Shown here in pieces: positions 1 to 8,421 of a stretch of 34,662 nt of DNA. The DNA comes from Hermodarchaeum sp048885185. GTDB taxonomy: Archaea > Asgardarchaeota > Hermodarchaeia > Hermodarchaeales > Hermodarchaeaceae. The notes under the pieces were generated by a model. That model did no database searches and was not told the DNA's origin. It saw only the letters and a list, made by a program, of their open reading frames with translations. Position 1 is the first letter of the stretch; the number at the start of each line of letters is the position of its first letter. A program made the position numbers and the translations under genes. The DNA is taken from NCBI GenBank assembly GCA_048885185.1, contig JBHLQC010000006.1, positions 1-34,662 of the forward strand, given 5' to 3'.

Positions 1-1641
1 ATCTTGGACTATTTCCCGGAGAATGGCGGGGTAACGTCCTAAAAGCTTGAAAAGTTCGGTTTCATAGGGGTTGACTAACTCGCCGATTCGAGCCTTTTTT
101 GGTGCACTTTTTTTACGGAGAATGGAACTTGCTCTTGCATATGTATACATCAAGTAGGGTGCCGCGTTACCATCGAAGCTAAGTATTTCATCCCATTTGA
201 ACACAATCTGTTTTTCAACAGCAATTTTGAGAAGCGAGTAGCGGACCGCAGCGGAACCAATGGCTTCAGATACTTCACGGATGAAAGTAGAGTCTGCCTC
301 GGGATTTCGTTTTTTCACTTCTTTGCGTGCGCGTCGAATTGCTTCTTTGATAACTTCATCGGTACTGAATCCAATCCATGTGCCTTTTCGCCCTGAAAAC
401 TTTGCATCAGGGAGGGTGACGAACTCATAAGCTAGATGATAGTAATTGGCAGCAGCTTCTGTGTAGCCCAGCGTTTCCAGTGTCAGATAAACGGTGCGTT
501 GTGCGAGTCCTTGAGGCATTCCGATTACATTGAAGATTATATGAGCGGGACGATACCGACCAGGGTCACCTACATGAGAGGTCGTCCAAAGGGTTTGATC
601 TCTTCTTACCCTTGATTTGAATGGTTTGTAAAGGAATGGATCTTTGATGATACCGAACTTCCAGAAGTGGAAGGCAATGTCTTTCCCAGTATAGGTTGCG
701 ACTCCATCAGAACGGACTAATACTTTGTCGGTGTCAGTCAATTGTTGAAATTCTTCATAGATGCCTAAATCAACAATTACACAACCTGCCTTTTCACCTG
801 TCGCAGGCTTTGAGGTGCCTGGTGCTTCCAAGATTTTCTCTAGAGCTTCTGCAAATAATCCAGAATGAGCAATATTACTTTCCCATACGAGGAGATCATG
901 GCTAACGTTGAGCAATGCATGAGTTTTATGCTGTGCACGAAGAACACGTTCTGACATTGCTCTGACTTCTTTTGCGACTTCGTTATCTCCTTGTTCCATT
1001 AATTTCAGGTATTTGCGAACCTGTGGTTCATCATGTTTTTCTTGAGCTTCTACATAGAGACGCCCGATAACTTGATCATATTTTCCTTTGTATTTGAGAG
1101 GCCCAAGATGTTTTAGTCCCCAATAGGCTACCGCGATTTGGAGACCGAGGTCATTGATATAATCCATTCGAGTGACATCTGCGCCCATAGTTGTCATGAG
1201 CCGCGCAACGGTGTCGCCTAAAACCGCGTTTCGAGCATGGCCAATATGTAGGGGGTTATTCGGATTCACCGCAGGATACTCAACCACAACATGTTTGCCA
1301 ACATAGAGATCTGAGGTTCCATAGGTGTCGCCAGTTTTTTGGATTGCATCCACAATGAGCCGACGATAGGGGATGATGTTAACATAAAAATTCACATAAG
1401 GTCCCTGCGCAACGACCTGCTGAATGAGCGGGAATTTAACTGGGTCGAAGACAGCGAATTCTTTTGCAATCTCTACTGGGCTTTTTTTCAGTTCCTGAGT
1501 TAGGTGGAAGGCAGCAGTACAGGCTAAGTCTCCGTGTTGTGGGTCAGTCGGAATCTCCAGATATTGACTTAGATCACGTCCACTGGATACGCGGAGAGCT
1601 TCAATGACCTGATTCCTGAACTGTTCCCATGGATTAGTCAC
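1..1641 (-). CDS. argS: Arginyl-tRNA synthetase, C-terminus cut by window edge
   Basis: Charges tRNA-Arg with arginine in the cytoplasm. I read 547 codons on the minus strand, starting at GTG 1639-1641 (MTNPWEQFRN...) and running off the left edge without a stop. The class I HIGH motif is exact (NPNNPLHIGHARN, HIGH at residues 132-135), and the second signature appears as KFSGRKG near residue 415, matching the archaeal ArgRS KMSGR form. The last visible part, around NPYETELFKLLGRYP, is the beginning of the DALR anticodon-binding domain, so probably fewer than 100 residues are missing. An in-frame CCATGG lies just inside the start but is not an in-frame ATG, so GTG is preferred. A tRNA-Arg gene lies about 130 bp away in the opposite direction. 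Family assignment is secure; only the exact start is open. Confidence 0.95.
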   Translation of the reverse strand, partial: MTNPWEQFRNQVIEALRVSSGRDLSQYLEIPTDPQHGDLACTAAFHLTQELKKSPVEIAKEFAVFDPVKFPLIQQVVAQGPYVNFYVNIIPYRRLIVDAIQKTGDTYGTSDLYVGKHVVVEYPAVNPNNPLHIGHARNAVLGDTVARLMTTMGADVTRMDYINDLGLQIAVAYWGLKHLGPLKYKGKYDQVIGRLYVEAQEKHDEPQVRKYLKLMEQGDNEVAKEVRAMSERVLRAQHKTHALLNVSHDLLVWESNIAHSGLFAEALEKILEAPGTSKPATGEKAGCVIVDLGIYEEFQQLTDTDKVLVRSDGVATYTGKDIAFHFWKFGIIKDPFLYKPFKSRVRRDQTLWTTSHVGDPGRYRPAHIIFNVIGMPQGLAQRTVYLTLETLGYTEAAANYYHLAYEFVTLPDAKFSGRKGTWIGFSTDEVIKEAIRRARKEVKKRNPEADSTFIREVSEAIGSAAVRYSLLKIAVEKQIVFKWDEILSFDGNAAPYLMYTYARASSILRKKSAPKKARIGELVNPYETELFKLLGRYPAILREIVQD

Positions 1642-1775
1642 GGTAATCGGTGTCCTGATGAGAGTTTGCGGAAGCCAGCCTTTTCTCTCTTTCGACTTCC
1701 CCCGATAATTGTTTTTACAGGGTGAACGAAATGATTAAACGGAAGTATTTCATAAATCGCGTGCCTACATTGTGA

Positions 1776-1848
1776 GGGCCCGTGGCCAAGTGGATACGGC
1801 GACAGGCTTCGGACCTGTAGATCCGGGGTTCAAATCCCTGCGGGCCCG
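1776..1848 (+). tRNA. tRNA-Arg (anticodon TCG)
   Basis: A complete cloverleaf can be drawn. The acceptor stem is GGGCCCG (1776-1782) with CGGGCCC (1841-1847), the D stem is GCC/GGC, the anticodon stem is ACAGG/CCTGT (1802-1806 and 1814-1818), and the T arm is CGGGG-TTCAAAT-CCCTG. The anticodon loop is CTTCGGA, giving anticodon TCG at 1809-1811, which reads CGA. The discriminator base is G1848, and CCA is encoded directly after it (1849-1851). There is no intron. It stands divergent from the arginyl-tRNA synthetase gene, its cognate enzyme. Confidence 0.96.
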
Positions 1849-1907
1849 CCATACACCTTATTAGCTTTTGTCGATAACAGCACAATCACATACCGACAGG
1901 GAGAAAA

Positions 1908-3536
1908 ATGGCAGGATTAGTTCCAAAACAGCGTTCTTGGTTTGCAGTGTGGCCTAAGACAGTTCCGAAATCTTTGGACTATCCTAAAATTGCCCTCTGG
2001 GAGTTCTTAGCCCAATCGGCAAAGAAACGTCCTCAACAAACAGCGGTGATACACAATAACCAGCGGATAAGCTATTCTGAGTTGGATCTCAGTTCCCAGA
2101 AATTTGCGCTATCATTGAACCAATTGGGTGTAAAGAAAGGAGACCGAGTAGCGTTATTCCTGCATAATGTTCCTGAGTATATCATTAGTTACTATGGAGC
2201 ACTCCGACAAGGAGCGGTGATTGTACCAATGAACCCGCTTATCAAAGAGGAGGAGTTCAAGAGCATTTTCACCAGCACTTTACCAAAGATTCTGGTGTTA
2301 GATGAGGCCCTGTTATCGGTTGCCACTCCGAGTCTGAATGAGTTTTCCCAAGTGAACACGATTAGTGTAGGATTAAAAGAAGAATCAGAAAGCACTCAGT
2401 CCTTTGATTCACTTCTAACTCGTCAAGAAGGAAACTTGGAGCAAGTGGAGATTAATCCGGATGACCTAGCTGTTATTCAATATACTGGTGGGACAACTGG
2501 TGTCCCAAAGGGAGCTATGCTTAGTCATCGTAATCTCGTCGCAAATGCGCTCCAGAATTGTGTTTGGTTTAACTGGACGGATCAAGAAGTCGTCATGGGA
2601 ACATTACCGCTTTATCATTCGTGGGGGGCGTGTGTGAACATGAATTCGGTATTCACAGTGGGTGCTACGCTCCTCCTTTTCACTCGCTTCTCAATTGATC
2701 AGGGACTAGCAGCACTTGAACGGGAAAAGGCCACTGTATGGTATGGTCCTCCCACATTGTTTACCATGCTCGTTAATGATCCGAAGCTCTCCACTTATGA
2801 TCTTAGTTCACTACGCTATGTCAAAATTGGAGCCGCTCCTATTCCAGAGGAGATCCGCCGTCAATGGGTGACCCTTACTAGAGGAGTCAGTATGGTACTC
2901 GGGTATGGTCTAACTGAAGCATGTCCCGAAGCGATTAGCAGTCCTCCAGGGGATATTCGCCCAGGGACTGTCGGTATTCCGATAATCGATACTGATGCCA
3001 AGATAGTTGACATTGAAACTGGGAGAACAGAACTTCCACCTGATGAACCAGGCGAACTGATTTTATATGGTCCACAGGTGATGCAAGGATATTGGGAGGA
3101 TCCAGCTCAAACGAAATTTGCGTTGCGGGAGGGCTGGCTCTTTACGGGAGATATGGCAAGTATCGATAAAGAGGGGTACGTCATTATTCTTGATCGGTTG
3201 AAGAACACTATCAAATACAAAGGCTACACGGTATTTCCTGCAGAAGTTGAAAACGTCTTGTACAAACACCCAAGTGTTAAAGAGTGCTGCGTCATAGGGA
3301 AACCTGACTCTTTTGCAGGGGAGATTCCTAAGGCATTTATCGTGCTGAAAGAGGGACACAATCCAACACCCGAGGAAATTGTTGAATTCTGTCAAAATCA
3401 AATTGCTCCCTACAAACGGATTCGAGAGGTTGAATTCGTTCATAGCCTTCCAAAGACCACTGTTGGTAAGATTCTAGCTCGAGAATTACGTGAACAAGAA
3501 AGAAGAAAACACTCTGGAACTCCAAGAAGCAAATAG
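1908..3536 (+). CDS. AMP-dependent acyl-CoA synthetase / long-chain fatty acid-CoA ligase
   Basis: Activates a carboxylic acid to its acyl-adenylate and then the CoA thioester (ANL superfamily). It has 542 residues, usual for the family. The phosphate-binding motif YTGGTTGVPKG is at about residues 192-202, followed by YGLTEA (A5), the hinge region TGDMASIDKEGYV with LDRLKN, the CoA-domain stretch KYKGYTVFPAEVE, and the C-terminal catalytic-lysine region LPKTTVGKILAREL. The start ATG has AGGGAGAAAA just upstream. The closest character is the medium/long-chain fatty acyl-CoA ligase group, but the substrate cannot be read from sequence. It lies near an operon for a 2-hydroxyacyl-CoA dehydratase-type enzyme, so an aryl or hydroxy acid substrate is possible. 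It is followed by a convergent M55 peptidase gene. Confidence 0.92.
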   Translation: MAGLVPKQRSWFAVWPKTVPKSLDYPKIALWEFLAQSAKKRPQQTAVIHNNQRISYSELDLSSQKFALSLNQLGVKKGDRVALFLHNVPEYIISYYGALRQGAVIVPMNPLIKEEEFKSIFTSTLPKILVLDEALLSVATPSLNEFSQVNTISVGLKEESESTQSFDSLLTRQEGNLEQVEINPDDLAVIQYTGGTTGVPKGAMLSHRNLVANALQNCVWFNWTDQEVVMGTLPLYHSWGACVNMNSVFTVGATLLLFTRFSIDQGLAALEREKATVWYGPPTLFTMLVNDPKLSTYDLSSLRYVKIGAAPIPEEIRRQWVTLTRGVSMVLGYGLTEACPEAISSPPGDIRPGTVGIPIIDTDAKIVDIETGRTELPPDEPGELILYGPQVMQGYWEDPAQTKFALREGWLFTGDMASIDKEGYVIILDRLKNTIKYKGYTVFPAEVENVLYKHPSVKECCVIGKPDSFAGEIPKAFIVLKEGHNPTPEEIVEFCQNQIAPYKRIREVEFVHSLPKTTVGKILARELREQERRKHSGTPRSK

Positions 3537-3558
3537 GATGTAGAGTTCAGGAAATGGA

Positions 3559-4404
3559 TTACTGGTTTTGTTTAATTGCTGAAATCCCTGCCGCAGCAAT
3601 GCAAAGAAGTTGGAAGACTTCGTAAGCTTCGCTCATAGTCTTGGTTGTGTATTTGATGTCATGTCCTCCGACACGCGTTACAAGAGGAAGGAGTTCAGCA
3701 GTGTCAGCAAAGTAAGTATTTTTGAAGGTGACTTCTACGTTCACTGGCTTTTTCACGACTAATGGTTGAGTTTTTTTCTGTTTGAAATTAGATACTGCAC
3801 GTTTTACGGCTGCTTTGAGGTCTTTTTCCAGTTTTCCTAATCCTGGGCTTTTTGCAGCACTTCGACCAAATGATCGCTTCAGTTCGACCCGTTCAGCCCA
3901 GGGGGTATGAACTTTGACATCATCTTCAAGGAGTTGATGTTCTCCTGCCACAAGAATGACTGGAACGTCAACTTCGCCTGCCGTGTAGCCATTGAGTAGG
4001 AATTCGCTGATTTCAACGCCATTGATTTTCAGGGTTTGAATAGTGCCACCGCTGTAGGTATGATCGAAGGTAGAGTAGGCTGTTCCAGATTTGGCATGAT
4101 ACCCCAGAAAGATAGCTACATCACTATCCTCTACGCCCGTGACCATGGCTTGAGGTCGTGGAAAGCCACGAATTAATTCAACATAATCGGGAAGTTCTTC
4201 GACCATGAGATTAACCATGGGTCCATGACTGTCTGCTACAATAATCTCTTCAAAACCGGCTTCATGAAGTGCGTTGACAGCCACCAATGTAAGTTTCGTG
4301 GCGATTTTCCGGACTTCTTCATATTGAGCACCATTCAGCTTCAAGTGCCCGGGAATGACCACATACGGCATGCCTTCTAAATCCACTGAGATATAGGCTT
4401 TCAT
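3559..4404 (-). CDS. dppA: M55 family D-aminopeptidase (DppA-like)
   Basis: Zinc peptidase of the DppA family, expected to release N-terminal D-amino acids from short peptides in the cytoplasm. I place the start at ATG 4402-4404 because this puts the metal ligands at the numbering known for Bacillus subtilis DppA: D8 and E10 in SVDLEG, H60 in ADSHG, H103 in LGYHAKSG, H115 in FDHTYSG, and E131/E134 in GVEISEF. An upstream in-frame ATG (4494) would add 30 residues encoded partly by a strong hairpin (4440-4471), so I reject it. The C-terminal third carries the usual domain ending in a helical tail. It is downstream of the FBP aldolase/phosphatase gene on the same strand, separated by 142 bp, and probably transcribed separately. 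The exact substrate is unknown. Confidence 0.9.
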   Translation of the reverse strand: MKAYISVDLEGMPYVVIPGHLKLNGAQYEEVRKIATKLTLVAVNALHEAGFEEIIVADSHGPMVNLMVEELPDYVELIRGFPRPQAMVTGVEDSDVAIFLGYHAKSGTAYSTFDHTYSGGTIQTLKINGVEISEFLLNGYTAGEVDVPVILVAGEHQLLEDDVKVHTPWAERVELKRSFGRSAAKSPGLGKLEKDLKAAVKRAVSNFKQKKTQPLVVKKPVNVEVTFKNTYFADTAELLPLVTRVGGHDIKYTTKTMSEAYEVFQLLCIAAAGISAIKQNQ

Positions 4405-4439
4405 TATAACCACTACGAAGCTTTTGATGACTTTGTCTT

Positions 4440-4471
4440 TAAAGGCTTCTTCATGAAATGAAAGAAGCCTT
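4440..4471. repeat. Strong inverted repeat / hairpin between fbp and dppA
   Basis: AAGGCTTCTT (4441-4450) and AAGAAGCCTT (4461-4470) are perfect reverse complements, extended outward by one T-A pair and inward by CAT/ATG with one bulged A. This gives a stem of about 13-14 bp. On the minus strand it lies between the fbp stop (4547) and the dppA start (4404), so it could be a terminator/processing hairpin for fbp mRNA or a palindromic operator for dppA. No long T-run follows it on the minus strand. Confidence 0.6.
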
Positions 4472-4546
4472 ACTTCGTGTAGCGTCGAAGTCACTTCTGT
4501 TATCCACTGATTATTGAGAGCAAGTTACTAACTACCGAAACCCGGC

Positions 4547-5647
4547 TTATTTCACAGGTTTGAAGCGTTCTTTCAACCGGTTGAGGACGTTCGGAAGGGT
4601 AGTGTATTCCATGGATGAAGGGGGGAGTCGATGGGGTTCGAAGGGACCATGCCGTCGAAGGTAATCAGCAACATACATGCATTGATCACGCGTTATATCC
4701 CAGGCAGGATCATCGAACACGTCAAGTGGTTCAGTGAGTTTACCATCTTTCATGCTGAAGGCTAGTCCCGTCACACGTGGTGGACCATCGAAACGTGTAC
4801 ACTGTGAGTAGTGCAGTGGAACAGGCATGAGTGGACCATTGTGACTGCCACGCATCCATCCCGTTACGAGGTGCCCAAGAGCAAAGCCTTCAAGAATTTC
4901 ACCGGTAGCGGGGAATCCACTTTGTGCACGCACAACAGCAGCAGGATCATCTTTTCCAATGTATTTTCCAGCAACGGCGTAGAGTTTCTCGGTTGAGATT
5001 GCTGCAGCAATACCACGAGATTTGTCCTTTGAGTAGACACGTTTGATGACATAATCTTCTGTCGCTCCAATGAGGGCTAAAAGGTCATAGAGTTCAGAGG
5101 GCGTGTCCATCTTGATCATTTTGTCATTTTTGATGTCGTACACTTCAAAGATAAATCCGTCGTGTAACTTAGGATCAATGATCAATCCTGCAGTGTTAAA
5201 GGGATCTGCAAAGACACGAAATATTGGATAATTAAAGGCACCTGGTGCCGTTTTGTCAGCAGCAAATACGACGAAGGGGTCGGCAGGGCGTTCTTCGAAC
5301 TCCATTTCAGCTACTCCTGGTCCCATTCCCCGTACATTACCGCTGAAGGCCTCTTTCAAGATGTCTTGACCAGCACCATACAATCCTCGTTCTTTTGCAT
5401 TCTTTGCGCCCTCCATGAGGGCATCAAAGGCTACTTTGTGGATTTCTTCGTCATCGACACCGCGAGTGTGTGTCATTAAAATCTCGGTGTCATCACCAGC
5501 GTTCCAGATTTTGTAGTCGATGATGAGTTCCGATTGATGAGCTTGGTCAATTGCTTGGCAGACCACATCAGTAGTTACGTCACAGGTGCGTATGTGTCCG
5601 CCTATGCTCCCAATATCGGCTTTGATGAGTGTGATAGTAGTTTTCAC
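4547..5647 (-). CDS. fbp: Fructose-1,6-bisphosphate aldolase/phosphatase (bifunctional, archaeal type V)
   Basis: Condenses DHAP and glyceraldehyde-3-phosphate to fructose-1,6-bisphosphate and hydrolyses it to fructose-6-phosphate, making gluconeogenesis one-way. About 366 residues, typical of the family. The N-terminus KTTITLIKADIGSIGGH matches the conserved metal-binding start, and the C-terminal half contains GKYIGKDDPAAVVRAQSG, FPATGEILEG and GWMRGSHNGPLMPV, all family hallmarks. Two GTG starts are possible. I prefer GTG 5645-5647 because AGGTGG precedes it at good distance and the product then begins MKTT as in relatives; GTG 5654-5656 would add three residues. Upstream at 5685-5718 is a stem-loop and at 5744-5755 a TATA-like stretch, consistent with its own promoter. 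Presence of this enzyme is a strong archaeal/deep-branching bacterial marker. Confidence 0.95.
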   Translation of the reverse strand: MKTTITLIKADIGSIGGHIRTCDVTTDVVCQAIDQAHQSELIIDYKIWNAGDDTEILMTHTRGVDDEEIHKVAFDALMEGAKNAKERGLYGAGQDILKEAFSGNVRGMGPGVAEMEFEERPADPFVVFAADKTAPGAFNYPIFRVFADPFNTAGLIIDPKLHDGFIFEVYDIKNDKMIKMDTPSELYDLLALIGATEDYVIKRVYSKDKSRGIAAAISTEKLYAVAGKYIGKDDPAAVVRAQSGFPATGEILEGFALGHLVTGWMRGSHNGPLMPVPLHYSQCTRFDGPPRVTGLAFSMKDGKLTEPLDVFDDPAWDITRDQCMYVADYLRRHGPFEPHRLPPSSMEYTTLPNVLNRLKERFKPVK

Positions 5648-5684
5648 GGCTGCCACCTAGTAATAGGTATTTTCGCGAGTTGTT

Positions 5685-5718
5685 GGCAGGCACTTAACTA
5701 GAAAGTTGTGCCCTTGCC
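5685..5718 (-). promoter_or_regulatory. Imperfect stem-loop in the presumed 5' leader of fbp
   Basis: Three nested complementary blocks surround an AGAA loop: GGCA (5685-5688) with TGCC (5715-5718), GCAC (5690-5693) with GTGC (5708-5711), and AACT (5696-5699) with AGTT (5704-5707). An AT-rich TATA-like stretch at 5744-5755 would place transcription start near 5720 on the minus strand, so the hairpin would sit at the very 5' end of the fbp mRNA. The function is not known and the stem could be fortuitous. Confidence 0.35.
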
Positions 5719-5786
5719 TACGGGTGCCAGATTATCTTACCACTATAAAATATATTCTATCTGGAAACCTCGACTCCAAAAAAATC

Positions 5787-6314
5787 CTAATCTGTTTTAT
5801 CCTGAAGTTCTTTTTGATATCTTTGACCGAGTTCTACATAAATTTGCCAATTATTATCAAGCTCAAATCGATCAACAGGTGTGAGTGTCCGAATGACTTT
5901 GCCCGGTACTCCGACGACGACGCTTTCTGGGGGAATCTTTTTTCCGGGAGGAATCAGACTGCCAGCCCCAATAATTGAACGTTGACCTATGTGGGCTTCG
6001 TTGAGTATCGCAGCTCCAATGCCTATGAGTACGTTATCTTCAATTGTACACCCATGAACGACCGCATTATGACCCACAATCACTCGACTACCGATTTTTG
6101 TTGGATATCGGACGTCACAATGGACAGTGGAATTATCTTGTATGCTGGTATCCGTGCCAATGTCAATTGTATTGTAATCTGCCCGGATGACTGCATGTTC
6201 CCAAACGTTACAACGTGCACCAATTGTAGTCGACCCAATTACAGTGGCCCGCGGTGAAACGTAAGCATCATCTGCGATTTTGGGTTTTTTCCCTTGATAG
6301 GAGATTATTGGCAT
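5787..6314 (-). CDS. Gamma-carbonic anhydrase-like left-handed beta-helix protein
   Basis: 175 residues, almost all hexapeptide repeats of the left-handed beta-helix type (for example VIGSTTIGARCNVWEHAVI). Trimeric gamma-carbonic anhydrases bind zinc or iron through three histidines. Here H65 (STVHCD), H82 (VGHNAV) and H87 (VVHGC) occupy those places, with the 5-residue gap between the last two as in Cam. The long acidic loop of Cam that carries Glu84 is absent, as in the CamH/YrdA/PaaY branch, so activity could be carbonic anhydrase or a CoA-thioester-related role. It lies 59 bp downstream of the dehydratase activator gene on the same strand and may be the last gene of that operon. The fold is certain; the reaction is not. 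Confidence 0.88.
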   Translation of the reverse strand: MPIISYQGKKPKIADDAYVSPRATVIGSTTIGARCNVWEHAVIRADYNTIDIGTDTSIQDNSTVHCDVRYPTKIGSRVIVGHNAVVHGCTIEDNVLIGIGAAILNEAHIGQRSIIGAGSLIPPGKKIPPESVVVGVPGKVIRTLTPVDRFELDNNWQIYVELGQRYQKELQDKTD

Positions 6315-6373
6315 TTTCAGTCACTAATCCACAGGTGTCAGGATGGTTGGTTCTGTATACCCATAACTGTTAC

Positions 6374-7162
6374 TCATTCGTGGGTATCAATTGCAAGAAG
6401 AGCAGCACCTAATGCACCAGTGAATTGTGGGTCTTCAGGTACCCAAAGTTCAGTTTGGAGTTGTTTAGCAAGGTAAAAGCGAAATCCAGGATTTAATGCA
6501 ACACCACCAGTCAGAGCAACTGGTTTTACTACTCGCACTCGTTGGGAGAGCGTAGCGATTTTTACAGCCATGGCTTTGTGTACCCCTGCAGCGATGTTGG
6601 CAGGTGTGTCTCCTGAACCAATTCGTCCAATGACTTCACTTTCAGCAAAAACAGTACAAGTGCTACTAATGATAGAAGGAGATTTTGCTTTGAGGGCAAG
6701 AGAGCCCAATTCCTGTATTGGTATTTCTAAGACTTGTGCCATCACTTCTAAGAAGCGTCCTGTTCCAGCACTGCATTTATCATTTAGTTCAAAGTCAGTT
6801 GGTCGTCCGTTAGATCCGAGTCGTATGACTTTCGAATCCTGACCCCCAACGTCGATGAGTGTTTGGATTTCTTTGTTGAGATTATGGATGCCAATTCCAT
6901 GACAAGTGATTTCGGTTACAGATCTACTGGCGAAATTGGCTTGACTCCGACCATATCCGGTACTAATCATCGTGATTTCAGAGATGTCTTGTTTTGACAA
7001 CAATGCTAGTTCATCAAGACAGCGTTGGACAGATTTCTTGGCAGAAGCACCCGTAGCGAGAAGATATTTGGCTCTGACCTTACCTGTTGAGTCAATGAGT
7101 ACTGCCTTTGTTGTGGTAGATCCAACATCAATCCCAATGCCATAATTGGATTGTTTTACCAA
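6374..7162 (-). CDS. 2-hydroxyacyl-CoA dehydratase activator ATPase (BadF/BadG/BcrA/BcrD family)
   Basis: ATP-driven electron activator (archerase) that passes a low-potential electron to the dehydratase or reductase component. 262 residues with an ASKHA-type ATPase fold: phosphate-1 GIDVGSTTTKAV at residues 8-19, LIDVGGQDSKVI in the middle, and ALTGGVALNPG toward the end. The two cysteines that hold the bridging [4Fe-4S] cluster of the homodimer are present in NDKCSAGTGRF and SSTCTVFAESEV. The start is TTG 7160-7162, with GAGGTC eight or so bases upstream overlapping the stop of the preceding gene. Size and the single-copy arrangement match HgdC-type activators rather than the paired BcrA/BcrD subunits of benzoyl-CoA reductase. 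Confidence 0.93.
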   Translation of the reverse strand: MVKQSNYGIGIDVGSTTTKAVLIDSTGKVRAKYLLATGASAKKSVQRCLDELALLSKQDISEITMISTGYGRSQANFASRSVTEITCHGIGIHNLNKEIQTLIDVGGQDSKVIRLGSNGRPTDFELNDKCSAGTGRFLEVMAQVLEIPIQELGSLALKAKSPSIISSTCTVFAESEVIGRIGSGDTPANIAAGVHKAMAVKIATLSQRVRVVKPVALTGGVALNPGFRFYLAKQLQTELWVPEDPQFTGALGAALLAIDTHE

Positions 7163-7174
7163 AGCGGTTAGACC

Positions 7175-8404
7175 TCAGAGAATCATTTCCAATAGAGCGT
7201 CAACTCGCGTTTCAGCTTGTGCCTCATTATATTGTTGACTATCAACCATATCTCCTTCGATTATGACACCAGGAACTCCTGTTCGTCGTGTGATTTCCTC
7301 TTTTGTTACCATCTGACCAAGTGAATAGCGTTTACAGGATCGAACGGAAAACAGTACGAACCCATCAAGTTCGTAATCCTTGATTAGATTACACATCTTG
7401 TCAATTTTCGCTGAGAGACCCTTGTTCAGCCAGATTTTACTATACACTTGAGCGAAACTCTCAAGAGTTGCACCCCGGGGAATGTTAGTTGACCACGCGT
7501 GGGTATAAGAGTCTGCAGGGAAGACGACGCCTTTCTTGGCAAGTGTGTTGAAGAAGTTATAGATGGTGAACCAAGGCGGGATGTTATCCCAAAGGAGTCG
7601 GACTCGTTCTTCACGGATGGCACCAAGTCCTTGTTTGACTCGTTCCTTGACTTCACCGTAGAAGGCGTGATAGAAGTCGATGGCTTGCTGAGTTCCTCGT
7701 AGAGACACAATGGGAGCCATCGAGAGAAATCGATCAGCACAATTCAAAGGTGAGGGGTGATTCTTACACGCTTCGAGAGACTTGGTCCAAAGATTCACAG
7801 CGGTATTAGAAAGGTCACCAACTTGCAGTAGTTTTTCTTCATCATAGGGTTGATTGAAGGTTTCACTCATGAATGTAATTAGACCCTCGAGGTTGGATTT
7901 GACATAAGCAAGATGATGGGGGGGTTGATCTCCCTCTAAAGGTGGTGTATCAACAAGGTACACTGGGGCCCCAGTCATTTCGGATACCGCTTCATACCAC
8001 CCAAGAACCGTTCCGCAAATATTGTTACAGGCTAGCAATGCTTGGGGAGCAGGTAGACCTGTGAGAGGACTCTGTTCAGGTTTTTTCACAGATCCGATGC
8101 TTGAGCGTGCATATGAACACAGTTCCTGAGAAAAGCCCAGTTCTTCAGCAAATCCACAGAGTAATGGTCCGCATTTTTCTGCACCTACTATGGCTCCGTA
8201 TTGCTCGGGGTAAGCGGCAACTGTATCAAATGCAACGGGAATTTCAACTGGAAAACCAGATGTTACCCAAACAAGTCGTCCGTTTTGTGATGCGGTTTTA
8301 GTGCTTAGGATGTGCAAAGTCATAGTTTCTCGAAGAAGCTTGCTTGTGTTGAGTTTTCGGTAGGCTTTTTCTTTCGGTGGTTCAGTTGTTGTATTTTGTG
8401 ACAT
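7175..8404 (-). CDS. 2-hydroxyacyl-CoA dehydratase / benzoyl-CoA reductase family subunit (HgdB/BcrC-like)
   Basis: Component D subunit of the 2-hydroxyglutaryl-CoA dehydratase family, which removes water from a 2-hydroxyacyl-CoA through a ketyl radical, or reduces an aromatic acyl-CoA. 409 residues. Cysteines that can hold a [4Fe-4S] cluster appear in EKCGPLLCGF, ELCSYARSS and ACNNICGTVLGWYE; CSYARS is a hallmark of the family. Near the C-terminus, GFVLFSVRSCKRYSLGQ and GVIIEGDMVDSQQYN match the conserved cluster and nucleotide-fold ends. The gene is 17 bp after its partner subunit and 12 bp before the activator gene, so the three are one transcript. The substrate cannot be told from sequence; a hydroxyacyl-CoA is favoured because there is one activator. 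Confidence 0.92.
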   Translation of the reverse strand: MSQNTTTEPPKEKAYRKLNTSKLLRETMTLHILSTKTASQNGRLVWVTSGFPVEIPVAFDTVAAYPEQYGAIVGAEKCGPLLCGFAEELGFSQELCSYARSSIGSVKKPEQSPLTGLPAPQALLACNNICGTVLGWYEAVSEMTGAPVYLVDTPPLEGDQPPHHLAYVKSNLEGLITFMSETFNQPYDEEKLLQVGDLSNTAVNLWTKSLEACKNHPSPLNCADRFLSMAPIVSLRGTQQAIDFYHAFYGEVKERVKQGLGAIREERVRLLWDNIPPWFTIYNFFNTLAKKGVVFPADSYTHAWSTNIPRGATLESFAQVYSKIWLNKGLSAKIDKMCNLIKDYELDGFVLFSVRSCKRYSLGQMVTKEEITRRTGVPGVIIEGDMVDSQQYNEAQAETRVDALLEMIL

Positions 8405-8421
8405 CTTTTTGCATCCATCCC

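Noticed and set aside
4405..4494. N-terminal extension of the M55 peptidase from an upstream ATG at 4494
   Set aside because: The extension is coded through a strong hairpin and puts the metal ligands out of register; ATG 4404 gives D8, E10 and H60 as in DppA.
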